Assembly (NCBI GenBank): GCA_951799425.1
Contig: OX637392.1
Coordinates: 37,545,593 to 37,609,592 of the forward strand
From: Ilex aquifolium
Taxonomy: Eukaryota > Streptophyta > Magnoliopsida > Aquifoliales > Aquifoliaceae
Direction of reading: 5' to 3'
Length of the DNA: 64,000 bases
The translations under genes and the position numbers were made by a program. This document shows, in pieces, positions 24,853 to 39,800 of the stretch. How positions within the stretch are numbered: the stretch's first letter is position 1; every line of letters begins with the position of its first letter. Below the pieces are notes generated by a model. That model worked only from the letters and a program-made list of their open reading frames with translations, did no database searches and was not told the origin of the DNA.

Positions 24853-27800
24853 TTAAGTGAGGTCATCTTCATCGAGTGGTTCTCCCTCGGCTGCATCACT
24901 CTTCAGTGCACTCACATCGCCTGTGGGCAGTTTCCTTGCCAGCCTAATGATCTGCAGCCACATAATTTCATTAAAACTATTCACTTTATCAAAAACACAA
25001 TTAGCTACCTTCTAATAATAATAAAAACAATTACAATCCAAAGGGATAAGTATTTTCAATCAGGAGGGCAAGAGAGCCTTGCCCTCATACCTCTTTTTAA
25101 AAGCCACCAAGTGACGCAACTATGAATCAAGCAGCTCAATATAGAAATAAGGCACACAAGATTGTCACACGGGTAGATACTTCAAACCAATGACAATCAA
25201 ACTTTGGTATCAAAAGCAGTCGGAAGTCACCAGTCCTAATCTGTTGCAGGGTTGTAGAGACAAGTGCTATTAAGACAAAAAATAGTGACAATGGCACATA
25301 GCTTTTAGGAGGAGTGACGAACAGCTTTAATATATTCTCAACTTTCCCAAATTAAGACAAGGACTGTTGTAATGCTATAGTTTAATAGACCTTGAATTAG
25401 TAATGAACCAAATGACTCGTACAAATCTTTTCTGAGTAATGTTATCCATAAAAGGGTTTTAGCACAACTAACAATTGTAGAACATATGACAAGCTACATC
25501 TGATAATGAGCTAAATGGCAACTTTGAGCCCTCTAAGTTAACTACCATACCCACTAATGGGCTATGAGGGGCATTAAGGGACAAGGATTTTCTGGTTTGT
25601 GATGGGGAGAATTAACAGTACATTGATGGCGTGCACACAGTTCAAAGTATAACTTTATTTTTTAATATGCACAATTAATTCTCTGTTATAAAACAGAAGG
25701 CATATATTTTGGTCAGCTTTAACCCTGAATTTTTTTGAGCATGTCAGGGTGGAGCTCCCTGGTACATGAGCATGTCACTCATGAGATGATGCCATGTAAG
25801 ATGGTGGGAATAGTATCGTACCTCAAAAATGGCATGCAATGCACCTCATCAAGCTAAAGAAAATAAGACTGAGACACCCAGCTAAGAAAGAACCATGTGA
25901 AGGACTAATAAAAAAGGGTATAAAGGAACAACGAAGCTGCAGTCAGAAAAGTAATAAAAATGGGTGAGCTGATTGATTAATCTTGGACATGTTCAAAAAT
26001 CAAAATTCCGTTGGACAATATATCAATAAGTAGGACTTGCAGGTGATATCTCCTCCCTACTCTTTCCACATGCCTTACTTCTGTCTATCCTGTGTAGCTA
26101 TTCTCTTTGCTTGCCCTAGCCTCACTCACCTCTCCAGAAACAGGCAAAGATCCTTTCAAACTTTTATCATAGTCCTTGGAAATATCATTTAGGAAATTTG
26201 GCTGGGACAAGTTTTGCTTTGGCCGGATGGTCTATTGCTTAATTGGCATGACATTGTGTGGTCGTTAAGTACCAGAATTGTAGAACGAGACTGCCAGATA
26301 TTAAATGTGTAATGAATCCTTAGAATAGTGTGGAGAGTTTAGATGTGAGAGTTGGCAGTTGATACTCATGTCTTTTTGTCTATAGCTTTGCTTTCTATGC
26401 TCATGGAGTACTTCCTGTGTGCATTGGTTTGCAATCATTTGGTATTTTCAATGATATTTTATCTATTAAAATAAAAAAGAATACTTGTATGTTATTGTCA
26501 GTATAGCTGCCCTATAAAATGAGTATCGACTACTGTACTCTTTAGTTTCAAAGGAAAATAACTTGAGCAAGAAATTAAATATTGACATAAACTACAAGCA
26601 GTTCAAAAAAGCAGAATTATGGATAAATTACCAAACCTGATGAACACGTCAAAGGACCAATTCAAAATATTACATATCCAAAATTGGAAAAATTCCATGT
26701 TGAAATATGCATACTCACGTTCTTACACTTAGGACAGCAGGAATACAGGATAACTAGCCAGACATGATTTGGTTTGAGTTTTGTCAACTACACAGACAAA
26801 AAATGATGGGTAGTGCCATGCATGAGCTGAACCATAATCATCCAATCCAAAGCTGCAATTTGATTTCTTTTTAAATAGAAAAAAGCAGGGCAAATGACCC
26901 CAAAAAGCCCACAAACAAGAGCCTGAAATTCAGAATGTGTAGTACGATTGTGCAGTGAGATCAAAGGGTCCTTTCTATTAAGTGTTATCTAACTGTTTGG
27001 AACATTTCTAGGCTGAATTCTAATCAGATACTAGTCACTTGTGCTTTAGCTTTTGTAAAACCTATATTTTTAGATCATCCAGCCTGATCATTTTGGTAAT
27101 ACACAATTTCAAGCTCTTTGTTCACATTCAAAAGCAAACTGAAACCCAGAATTTACATCATGATAAAAAAAAATAAGTTCATGTACCCCACAACAAAAAA
27201 TAAATAAAAAAACATTTGAAATGCTTCAAAAGATATACCATGTGGTCAAGGTTAGATATAGTGCTTGACTGAGCTACACGTTTAATTTCTTCAACATCAC
27301 CATCAGTGTAAGCAGAAAAAAGTTTACAGGCACAACGATTCTGATCACTGTTCAAAAAAGCATCAATCCTGCAACAAAGAAGCCAAAATCAGCAAGTTAG
27401 AACAACTTTAGCACAAGAACCATGATAAGAAAATAAAAAGTCCTGGGTATGCCTTAAATTACAGTATCTAGTTCTCAACAGCGTCAGTGAAAGATTGCTT
27501 AACGAATATGAGCTGAAGCATCAATAAATAACATGCTTTTCATACAGAAATCAGGAATCTCTACGAGTACAGACAAATATATTATACAACAGTGAGAGAG
27601 CCCAAGGGACTAGACTTTCCAGAAAGAAGTCACAGCAGAGGAATTAAATCGATCTATCCATGCAGTGGGGAGGCTGCCCGTTCAATGATATATCAGAATG
27701 ATTAGGTGTTTTCATCAACTAATGCTGGTTTAGCTTATCCTTTTGTCTGTTCTTCTAATGGCTCATCTAGGACTTCTAATAAAAGAAGCCTTTTGTTCTC

Positions 27801-30800
27801 GATTATTCAAGGATGAAATAATATGGTCCCTGTTCTTAGTGGTTTTTTAATTATACGTTCTTCAAAGGCTATGCATCTCAAAATTACTATTTCCCCTTCT
27901 GGAAGAGATATTAAGGTACACCCCAATCTTGGTGGTTAAACTCTACAGCAGTGACAATATTGTGGGAGGTCCTGTGAGAAGGGAGCACCCCACTTGATGA
28001 TTGATCTGGTTACGAGGGAGAGGGATAGGGAAGACTGGCCTCCCAATGATTTTAATTTTCAGAATTTTGAATTATTAAAATACAATAGAAAGGTTTCCTC
28101 CACTTACATTCTACCACATGGCCCAGATAACCATTATTCCACTCCATTATACTAACCACCAATCATTTAAAGTTTTTCTTTTAAATCTAGTTTATCGCCC
28201 CCTAACTTCCTATTATTCTCTATCTAACGTCCCTAAGTGGTGGGGTTAGGAGAATAGGGGAAGGATGAGGAAAAGGGAGTGGGAGAGGGAAGAGAGGCAT
28301 TGTATTCCCATGCCTCACAGGGGTGTAGTGCTAGCAAAAACATAGGTGAAGCAAAGGGGAAAAATCAAAAAGTCCCTACACAACAATTTAAACCACAAAA
28401 CCCCATAAATTTAATGGTCGAATCCAAATAACCCAAAATTCTAACTTTGAACTATAGACAACCTAAGAAGCATGGACATATACACGGGACACGAATATGA
28501 CACAACACGCAGACATGATATTTCTAAAAAAATAAGACACAAACACATTAGGAACACACTATAAATAATTGTGTTATATATTAAATTATATAATTTGTCG
28601 CCAATATAGTGTTAATGATGTACTATTCATAAAAAATTTAGTACTTTATGATAAATAAATATTATGTTTAGTTATCTAGTGGGAATTTTTAGACTAAAAC
28701 ATCATAATAAAATAATCATAATTATTAGACAACTTGTACCCAACATATATAGGTTAAATGATTACTCTCATTTTCTCAATTCCTTTTGTTTAAAACTTTC
28801 TTGCATCTTTTTCATTTATTATTATATTTTGAGTAGAATTTAAACATGTATAATCTTTGGTAATTATATGTTCTCACATAATATAAAATACTTTAGTAAA
28901 ATTTTTAAGCTTTGTTTATCACCTGCCAACACATGTTTATTATTTAGTAGTAGACACGGTCTAAGAAGTATTGAACACGTTACCAAAGAAGTGTCGGATA
29001 CGTGTCCGAAATCAAAACTCTATCATTTAATTATAGACACGGATAAAAGAATATCAGACATTTGTCCGAGAGTATCCGAAGAGTGACACGAATACATCAC
29101 CTTCTTGAGAGTGTTCGTGCTTCATAGTAGAGAACAGTTAGAATATCAAGTCGTTAATGTTTAAAGAAGAAGAATATGATAAGAGACTAGTGTGTTAGGC
29201 TATACAACTGCACCCAACTTTTATATATATTCACAAATTACTAAAACACCTTATGCTAGAAATAACATATAACATAACAATCTCCCTTAAGTTGGTACAT
29301 AAATATCCCTCATGTCCAACTTGTAAACGATGAGGTGAAAAAACTTGCTACTAAGCTCCTTTATGAAAACGTCAGCTAACTAATTTTATGAATTCACAAA
29401 AGACGTGCAAATCAAACCCTTGTTTAACTTCTCTTTAATAAAGTGGTGATCAATTTTAACATGTTCAATTATGTCATGTTGTACTGGATTATGAACAATG
29501 TTGATGGCAGCCTTATTGTCACAATATAGTTTCATTGGTCCGTCATCATAAATTTTCAGATCTCCCAATAATGTTTGAATTTAAGCCACATAAGCTCACA
29601 AACTCCATGGATTATTACTCTATATTCAACCTCCGCACTATACTTTGCTATCACTGCTTGTTTCTTACTTCATCATGTGACAAGATTTCCTCCAATCTTG
29701 GCGTAATAGTCTGAAACAAGCTCGAACACCCTTGTTTCTTAGAGATAGGATGTTGATTCATAAGCTCACTACTTGTTTCTTAGAGATAGGATGTTGAATA
29801 CAAGCTCGAACTCCCTTCCTAGCTGCAATTGGAAGCTTAGAGTCATCAACAACTAGATTATCAATAACAGGAGTAGCACCTGGAGATTCATTACTTGATG
29901 AATCAGTGAAGGTCGGAACTGGAGTTGGGGAATTCAATTGATTCGGTGGCACATAGGTAATCTATACTTTTCGTAGGTAAGAATAAATCCTCAGATTATC
30001 CTTGTTAAGGTGAACACTGCCATGTCGAACACTGATATCACATTTTTCTTCCATTTGTTGCTCTCCCTCACTAACATTCTACCGAACAAGCAATTACAGG
30101 AGAAGCTCCTGACAAAACATCTCTTCATCTATAAGGGCATTCTCCTCCTGAAGAGAATTTGGGTAATAGGAAAGAATGACTCAAATTCATGAAAATTAAC
30201 ATCCATACTAACACATTTTCTGAAACTATGGCTGATAACATTATATATCTCTTTTGGGTGGCAGAATAACCAACGACGATACATGGCAAAGCCCTGGGGT
30301 CACATTTCCCCTTGGAGGGTCTGTAATCATGTACAAAACAAACACATCCAAAAACTATCGGAGCAAGAGAAGAAAAAGAAGGAATTGAAAAGTAGTCAGA
30401 GAGACACTCAACAGATGATTTCAACTAAAGAACATTAAAAGGTAGACGATTAATAAGATAAACAGCACCAAGAACTACATTCCCCAAAAGAGAGGAACAT
30501 TTATAGTAAAAATCAATGAACAAGCAACCTCAAGAAGATTGCGATTTTTCCACTCAACACCACCATTTTGTTCAGGGGTACTAACACTAGTGGTTTGATA
30601 CAGAATACCATTCTCATTGAAATAAGAATGAAATTCCCCATCAATATACTCAATTCTATTATCATTTCGAAGAATTTTGACTTTAACATCAAAATTGGGT
30701 ACTCAACATTCAATGGAAAGATCTAAAGTATGAGAAAATTTCACATTTGTTGCATAGTAGGTAAATCCAAATAAGACGAGAATAACAATCAATAAAGGTA

Positions 30801-33800
30801 ACAAACCAATGATAATCAGAAATAGACACAACATGAGAAGGACCCCCCACACATCAAAATGAATAATGACAAAATGAGTAGTAGGATAAGATGAACGTTT
30901 ATGCTTGAAAAATTCATAAGCATCACAAATAAAAAATTGTTTACTACATTGCTTCACTAGACTAAGAAAAAAAATGCTCTAAAACACCACATGAGGATGC
31001 CCCAAACGTCTATGCCACTAATTGAGGAGTTGAAGGGCCGAATACCATCTGCTTAGAGAGCTTTACAAGTAGACTGAAGAGAAACTTTAGCTTTCAGGAG
31101 ATACAAACATCTATATTCTCTACTACTACCAATTGTTTTATTTGATTCCAGTTCCTAAAAGATACAATGAGTATGGAAAAATGTCACCGAACAATTGAAG
31201 GATTTTGTAATACTACCAATGATCAAAATATCGTTTCGAAGTATTGTTTTGGTCAGCTCGAAAACGGAAATGTTTCGGAAACTCAATGAAAACGCAGAAA
31301 AAATATAGAAACACGTAGAAATACAAATATAATTCATTTATTTATAAAGATAAGCTTAATAATTGATTAATTGAACATGCTTATTGGGTTAACATCCATT
31401 TATACAAGATAACATAGAGTTTGAGGAAAAAAAATGTTTGACATGAGGCGAAAATCACATCAATTAGTTTCAAACACTTAATTTTCATCAAGCAAACATA
31501 ATTTTACATAATGTTAAGGTCTCATAATACAAATTAAGTGCTAATGAGTACATAACTACATCCATCCTGCTATGGAGTGTCAAGCAGACTCATAAATCGG
31601 TGCAAACTCTTTTTACATACATAAATGCTTAATAAAATATTTAATATACTATAAAATTAATTACAGTTATTTATTAATAATGATAATTTAATTAACAATG
31701 ATAAGCTATTTATTAATTCCAGGGATTATTAACAATTATAAAGGAAAGAAGGGGGGAAGGCATTAATTTTAATAAACAAAACTTAAAAACTGACCCAAAA
31801 AAAACAAAATTAAAAGAAAATAAAACGGAGAGGGATTAAAACAGGCGGTGCTTCCTTCAATCTATCTCACAAATGCACATTAAAGAGAGAGAGAAAAAGA
31901 AGATCTGAGAGCCAGATCGATGAAGACCTAGCACTTGAGAGAAAGAAAGAGAGAAATGAAGAAGAAGATCCGAGAGTCAGCACCAACCACCAACAGAGAA
32001 GGAAGAGAAAGGAAAGATCGATGAAGATCCAGCTCCAGCCACTGGCAAAGAAGGAAAAGAGAGAAGAAGAAGAAGAGGAGAAACGAAGAAGATCGTACCT
32101 AGAAGAGGCTAAATCTCGTGATTTGGACCGTGGAAGTGAACGATGGCTTCGATCTGCTCTGATCTAGACTCGAGGACCCAAGTACGTTGCTAACTCTTCT
32201 CCTGTCGATTTCTGCACTCCCTCTTTCTTTCTATTTTGCTGAAGACGGGGATGACAAGAAGAATCTCTCCCTTTTTTGGCTCGACAAACAATTTTTTGAG
32301 TTCTTGTCTCTGTTTCTGTCAATCTCTTTCTTTTGTTTTACTGAATAAGGGGATGAAAGGAGGAAGAGTCTCTCCCCTTTTTGGCTGGACGCTGCAATTT
32401 TCTAAAAACCAGTCGAAACAAGTCCCTGTTTCAATCGAAACGTTACTATTTCGTTTGAAACCATCTGAAATAGTGACAATTCGTTTGAAACGAAGGAATA
32501 TTTTTTTTCTACCCATGTTTCATATCTGTGTATTGAAAATCCAAAATGTTTCGGACATATCGACACGATATTTCGTTACTTGAATACTACTAACATAATA
32601 AATTAGTAGAGAAATTGGGAACATGAAGAATAAAGCAGAGGGGTAAAGAGGATAAGCAATTAATTGAACCTTTCCCAAAAATAAAGGATAAAAATCCATC
32701 TGCCGCCATAACTTTATCCCGGTTAGACCATGTAATATATGAAGAGAAAAGACTAGAAGAACCTGTCATGTAATCCGTGGCTCCAGAACCTATTATCCAA
32801 ATAGTTTACGAAGATGACACAATAAACACAATAGCAAATATATCTGTACGAGTAAAATTGGAAGAAGAGACATAATTAGGAACTGTAGCAGAGGGAATAT
32901 CAAGTCAAGCCATTAAACACCTAAAAGACTGCATCTCATCCTGAGAGAAATTAAAGAGAGTAAACTGAGATGGAGGCTCTAAAGATTCAATTATGTGTGC
33001 ATGAGATTGCACATTACCCCCTAGGCCATGAGTAGGACACCCAGTTAGCGTCTAACAAAACTCCCTAGTATGTCTGGTCTTACCATAACAGTCACATTTT
33101 AAGGTATCCTTAGCAATAGTGTCTCGGTAAACTTGGGCAAGGCTAAACTCAGGTCACGCTAAGGGATAACAACCAACACATACTATTCCTAAGTAGGAGC
33201 ATAAACCATAGCAATCCTCAGGCTCCGGTCCGGTTGAACATGGACATAAGCCTCTAGCAAAGTAAAAAATGAATTAGAACCCAAAATTTGAACATGAATT
33301 TGATCATACTCAATATTAAGACCAACAAGAAAGTCACACACTAATTCTTTTCACACCATCTGTTGAAACTCAACAGCATCATTAGCACAATCTGCTTGAA
33401 AAGTCTAGTAATAGTCAAGCTCCTGCCACAAGGTAGTCAACTCTGCAATATAAATTACAAAGGTCATATTTTTCTGATTAGTCTCTAGGACTTTCTTCCA
33501 AAGATCATATGTCTTAGGACCATTGCCTCGTTGAGAATACGTATGGGATATAGCAATCCGAATCTTATGTGTTGTATCAAGCATCAGGATACCACGAATG
33601 ATTGATGGTTGTATAGAGTTAAACAACCAAAGCATTCTTAGATGTCCACTACTTTAAGGAAGTACCTGACTCACTTGCTCCGCCAAGGAACAAGGGCAAG
33701 GGAAGTGTAATGTGCAGTTCAAAAAAAGATCCTCCTCGATTAGGGCTAACTTAGATTTGCCCAGAGCTTTTTGTTACATTTGCATGGGATTTTTGAGTTT

Positions 33801-36800
33801 TTGTTAGCCCTAATAGTGTGTCAACATCACTGTTTAGGCCTAATCAGCTATCGGTTTGGAATTTAGACACTATACAGAGGCCGTTCAACTCCTATTTTGC
33901 TTTAAGTCATTGCACACATATTGTTTGGCTGGTATTGGAGTTGATTTTTGGTTGTGGGCTACTTTTTCAGCAGTGATTTTTTGTGATTGTTTGCTATTTG
34001 TGTTGGTCTAATTGTGTAAACATGTCAGATGACAGTGCGATGTCTACTAATGCCGGGGTAAGTATTAGAGGAAGCGAGTTGAGCTGTTTAGGTGCTCTAG
34101 CAAACAACCGTTCTTTCTGCAAATTAGCCCGGAGAAATTGGATAGGAGCAACTATTTGGTATGGTCAGAGACTTGTATATTATCAATTCAAACAAATCTA
34201 ACCCAAAAAGAGCACTTATATTGCTCAAAAATTCATAAATCTCGATTTAGGGTCAAAAATCTCAAAAAAACATTCAAAAAATTGAAAGGCCAGTTAGATT
34301 GTTTCAAAAATTTTCAGAAAAGTAACTATAAAATTCTAGGAGAGGAGTCGATCCATCACTGTGAAAATCGAATTTTTTGAGAAGTTTTGTTGCTAATGTC
34401 AACTTGTCACATGCAGATGTCAGCATTTGACTGCTAGCATTGTTGGTTACGCGAGGTGATTTCCGACTAATTTTGACAACTTTGAGGTGTTAGATTTGAT
34501 CGAAGATCTGACATCAAGTTGGATTATCAAGTCGTTAGAGTTTAGAGAAGAGAGGAAGAGAGGAGAAGAAGAATATAGGAAGGGTGTAGTGTGTTAGGTT
34601 ACACAACTACACTCACTTTTATATATATTCACAAAATACTAAAATATCCTTAAACTAGAAATAGCATAGAACACAACAATAACTCACTCCATTTTATTGC
34701 TATCACCAACAAAAGAATTGTCCATTTGGTAAATTATCCTAGAATAGGTTTGCCAATTATAAAATAATAAACCTTTGATGGAAGGTATCTCATCACAAAG
34801 GGGATTTAGCAGCCAAAACTAACTGATTGGAAGTACTCTGCTAGACAACCACAGTTTATTCTGCACCCATTACACGCCAACACCTGTTGGTTTTGGCCCA
34901 CTACTGACAGTCAACTCCATCAATCCTCCTTTGTCACTAGTCCCCTGACATTCTACCAAAGCTTTAGGCACTCATTGGTGTCATTTGTGAGCATTAGTTA
35001 CACCGTAGATCAGAGTCAATCTAGCACATCATCAGCGCTTCACCTTCACTAAAGTTCAGTTGATCTCTTACTCACTCCCAAGCCAACAGAATTACAATGA
35101 AAAATCTTGCACCTAATGATAACCATATACATAGGACAATCAAATATAAACAACAGCTTCAAGTTACACTCCACCTGTTGTTAAAACCCAAAAAGAAACT
35201 TTCTTATATCCACCTCAATTCAGGGGTGGTCCAAATTTTCCTTGAGATACTGAATATTAGGCAGACCTAAACTTTATATGGTGCTCTTTCTTCAGATTCG
35301 CTGATTTATGTTGGTCGTGGAAGAGTATAATATTTAGTTACTATCAGGTTTGTACAGCAAGGGCAGAACCTTCTTTTATGGTTCCCTCTAGCCACTTGCA
35401 TCCCCCAAGAAATTTTGGCTTCCATTTTGTTGACCAATTTCTCTACTAGCATTGCTTTATTATTACTCAAAAGAATAAGAGAACTCGTGCATATCAAGTT
35501 CAGTGGCTAACATTTGGCCCAATACCCTTGAGATTGTGGGTCCAAACTTGAGGTCAATCATTTTGTGCAAAAAATTCCAAAAGTTACATCTGTACCCAAT
35601 CTACCCCTCCCAGACACCATGAATGAAGACTAAACTGGGCATTACCTTTTATGCATATCGAGCACCTATAATTCAAAGAAACCCTACTTAGAAACTGACA
35701 GTCAAAACAAAGTTTTTAGCATTCATCCTGTCAGATAATGAAGGGAGAATTTTAACTTACTGACAACAATCATTATGACACTTCTCTGCTTGCTTGAAGT
35801 CATGAGCATAAAGGTACACTATGATTGCACTAAGATAGGCCTACAAAAAAAAATAAAAGACATGTTAAAGTATTTTTTGCCCTGACAGAAATTCTAAGAA
35901 ATTAGATAAACAAGTTCGCAAAGTGATTAACATCATCAACATGGGATTTAGGCACAAATTAAACAAGAAAATAGTAGCAGCATCTTTCCATATCTAATCG
36001 GCATTGTCCGCCATGTAATCTTTGAGCAGTTTCTTAAAACTGTTGGCAAAAAGAGTCTGTCAGGATATTAAGCCACACCTTGGTCTGATCGTTTCTTGTA
36101 CTTACAAGGGCATATCCAAATACGAACAAATTTTGTTGATACATCTTATTTCCTCTCTGCCGTTAACATATCAAAAGTCACTTGTGACTCTCAAAAGTGG
36201 TAACCTAAGATACATTTTATAACTGTCATAGAGTTAAATATCAAATTCAACCTCAATCAATCAGGAAGTCCCCATCATAAAAGTGGGTAAAAAGGTTTCA
36301 GTTGTCCAAATCTGAATTCAGCAAACATTCCAGTTAATTCCAAAACTTAATACTCTTTCAGGGTCTCATTTATTTTGAAGGCACTGTATACAAAAGAATC
36401 AAAAAAATTTATTCTTCAGTTTCAACACCAAAAAATATCTCATAATTTTCTCATTGTGAACGTTGCAATCGGGTTGCTTAGCCTCAATGCAGTTCAACAA
36501 TACACGTTTGAGAGATTACTCGGTACTCAATTCATAGTTCAACAATACACGTTTGAGAGATTACAGAGCGTTACATTGCCAAAACATGAGTTCAGAACTG
36601 CGCAGCAGAGCAACCCGCACAGCGTTGAAGCATTTACGCAAAATACACAATTGATTCCGGTAAAACCTAGTACCCCAAATTTCAGTAGCATTTTCTTTCT
36701 ATCCATCTCCAACTCTTTCCCTCCTTGTTTATACTTCGTTTCTTTCGTCTTTTTCCTATTTCCTAAGCCATTTCGTAATTACATGATTCGCGCATTTGTC

Positions 36801-39800
36801 TCCATTGGACTAAGTAGATCTCTTGTAAGCCATGAAGGATACTGGAGACTAGTTAATCTTTTTCTCAGCCTCAAGATTCCTATCACGCATAATTTCACAT
36901 ATAGAGAAGCATTAACCATGGTCATCCTCGGGGCATCCTTCAGATACCACGTAAGGAAAGAATTCTAGCTAAATAAAATTGCATTTGTATCGCCGACCAA
37001 ACAATTGGGGATCTATAAAAGCACAACACAACTGCGGGCGTTGCAGATTGCAACAGGTTTGCTTAGGAAGAAGGGCAAATCTGAATTTTGCAAGAAGCCA
37101 TCTTTGGAGCATGTGTCAGAAATATCGTAGAATCTCCCTTATTCGATGTTAGTTTAGGGTTGATAAGCTGCTGAAAATATTTTTGATGTGTGCTTATGTT
37201 CAGGAGTCGAGGGGAATCCGGTATTTTCCAAAATTGCTAAAATGGGTTGCATGAAGTAGCAATGACAAGCTTCAAGAACTTCAAGTTACTAAATTCTATT
37301 CATATAATTTAATGAAATCAGAAGTGTTTATAGGTTGATGATATCTCCTCATACTACCAGGACAATCGCATCACAATTAGGAAAATAAGACCTTTCGACT
37401 CTAGACTATTCTAGGCACGTCTAGGAATCGAAATAAAATCTAGATAACAAGAGTAGATTCATAATACAAGCCTTAGGCAAAAAAATTATGGGAGAGTGGC
37501 CCCTTAAGTATCTTGGACTTCCTTTGGGTGGTAACCCAATAGTTATGACTTTTTGGGATCCTGTCATTGAAAGAATAGGGAATAAGTTAAATGGATGGAA
37601 GGGAGCCTTCATATCCAAAGGGGGTAGGTTAACTTTATTGCTAAGGTTGGTTGCAAAAAATGTTTAGGGATTTCTTGTGGGAAGAAAGTGGAGAAGGAAA
37701 GGAGGACAATTTGGTGAGTTGGGAGGTGGTCTCTAGATCTAAGGAAAAAGGGGGTCTCGCGGTTAGCAATTTAAAAATAAGAAATATAGCTTTAGTTGGC
37801 AAATGACTCTAGAGATTTCCTTTGGAATAAGATTCTCTATGGCATTCAGTTATCAAGAACAAATATGAGTTACATGCTAAGGGGGAGTTTTTGATGCCCA
37901 TGGAAATTTATTTCTTAATGATACCTTTTTTTTTTTTTTTTTTCTCTTGAACCTCGACGGTGCGAGGAAGTTTTATTAATTAAAAGGTAAAATTACACCT
38001 AGCTAGGGGGGGACGTATGTACCTTACCCCTCGATTCTGGCTAAATACATGAAAGTATTAAATTAAAGGAAAGCAAAATGCATGCTAAGTACAATCAATG
38101 ATACCTCGGTTGTCTCTTAATGTTAGCTTTGTTGTGGGTAATGGGGAAAAAAACTGGTTTTGGGAGGATTTTGGTTAGAGGAATCTTCATTGCCATGTTT
38201 GTTTCCTCGACATTACCAGATATCTCAAACTCATGTGTCTATCGTTTCTATGATTTGTTTGAGTTCACATTCTTCTTGGGATTTTGGTTTTCGTAGAAAT
38301 TTAAATGATAGGGATACTCTTGACATGGTGTCTTTTCTTTCATTGCTTGATAATGTGCACATTAATCACGATTCTCTAGACAAAAGAAGGTGGGTCCTTA
38401 AGTCTTCGGGTGTATTTTCTTGCTTATCCTTTTTTGAGTTCTTCATTGATGATCCATCTTGTTCTATTTTCTCAAATTGATTTATGATATGGAAGGCTAA
38501 GGTGCCTAGTAAGGTGAAAGTGTTTGCATGGACTATTGGGCATGGTAAGATTAAAACTAATGATATGCTACAAAGGAGAAAAAATTTATCTTTGTCCACA
38601 GTGGTGTGTAATGTGTTGGGGCGATGGCGAAAGTGCTAATCACTTATTCTTCCATTGCTAATCACTTATTCTTCCATTGCCCTATGGCTTTATCTTTGTA
38701 GAACAAGTTGTTTTCATTGGCAGGATTGAGCTAGGTGCATCCTTGGTCCTTCTCTACTTTGTCTATGGAGGACTTCAAAGGATTTGGGAAACATCCCAAA
38801 GGAGATACACTATGGAATTGTGCATTATTTTGCTGCGGTTTGGATCATTTAAATGGAGACGAATGCTCGGATTTTTTAAGACAGATGTTACATGGTAGAA
38901 GATTTATGGAACTGTATATTCTTCTTGGCTTCATTCTAGGCCTCAATCACTAAGGACTTCGAAGGAATACCACTTGTTTGTACTTTGGCCGGATGGAGGG
39001 CTGTTTGTGACTTGTAATTTTTTGACACAATTATGTGTCTGTCATTTCATTCCTACTTCTGTTACACTGTTTTTCATCTTCTGTTAATAGACGTTTGGAC
39101 TTCTAGTCCACCCTCTTTTTTGTTGCTGAAATTTCTTTTCATTATTAATAAAATATTTGGTTTCCTATCAAAAAAAAAGCCATCCCTTTTTCACCTGAAA
39201 TCCTTATTGTACAAACCCAAGCCATTTCCACCATCAAAGATTCAAACCTAACTCCAGAATAACTAAAGACCAAATTACCATTCTCGTCTTACTGCCCAAA
39301 GGCCCAGAACAGCATCTATTTTAGCTTTTAAATTTTTAACATCAAACCCTAAACGAAGTGTGGAGAAGCATTGGGAACCCCAATTTCTTTCTTCTGAGCC
39401 GTTTCTTTTCCTGTCCTCCCCCCCCCCAGCGCGAGCAAACATCTTGAAAATCAGGTTAATTCAGCACGGCCAACACTTCTAACTTGTAAAATTGAACACT
39501 AGCACCTTTAACACCTAAATCCACAGCCAAATCCATTGTAGGCACCTAACCCAAAACTTTCACTAGCTATCCTAAATCAGCTGGACTCCAACAAAGAATC
39601 AAAATGTGGTTTAGCATGGAAACTGCACGTACCAAAGTCTCATCGCATCCAGCAAGGAAAAAGTAAATAATGAAACCATGGAAGATCAAGTTGTAAGCCA
39701 TGGGATGGGAAAAGTTCCCCAACTCCACTGTCAGACGAAGAGTGGAAGTAGAAAGCGAAAAGGGTTAATGATTGTGATGCCATGGTCCCAAGAAAAGGCT

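Noticed and set aside
36375-36968. 197-codon open frame on the plus strand in intron 6
   Set aside because: No recognisable domain, mixed AT-rich composition, lies antisense in an intron and spans a 28-bp direct repeat. Treated as a chance frame.
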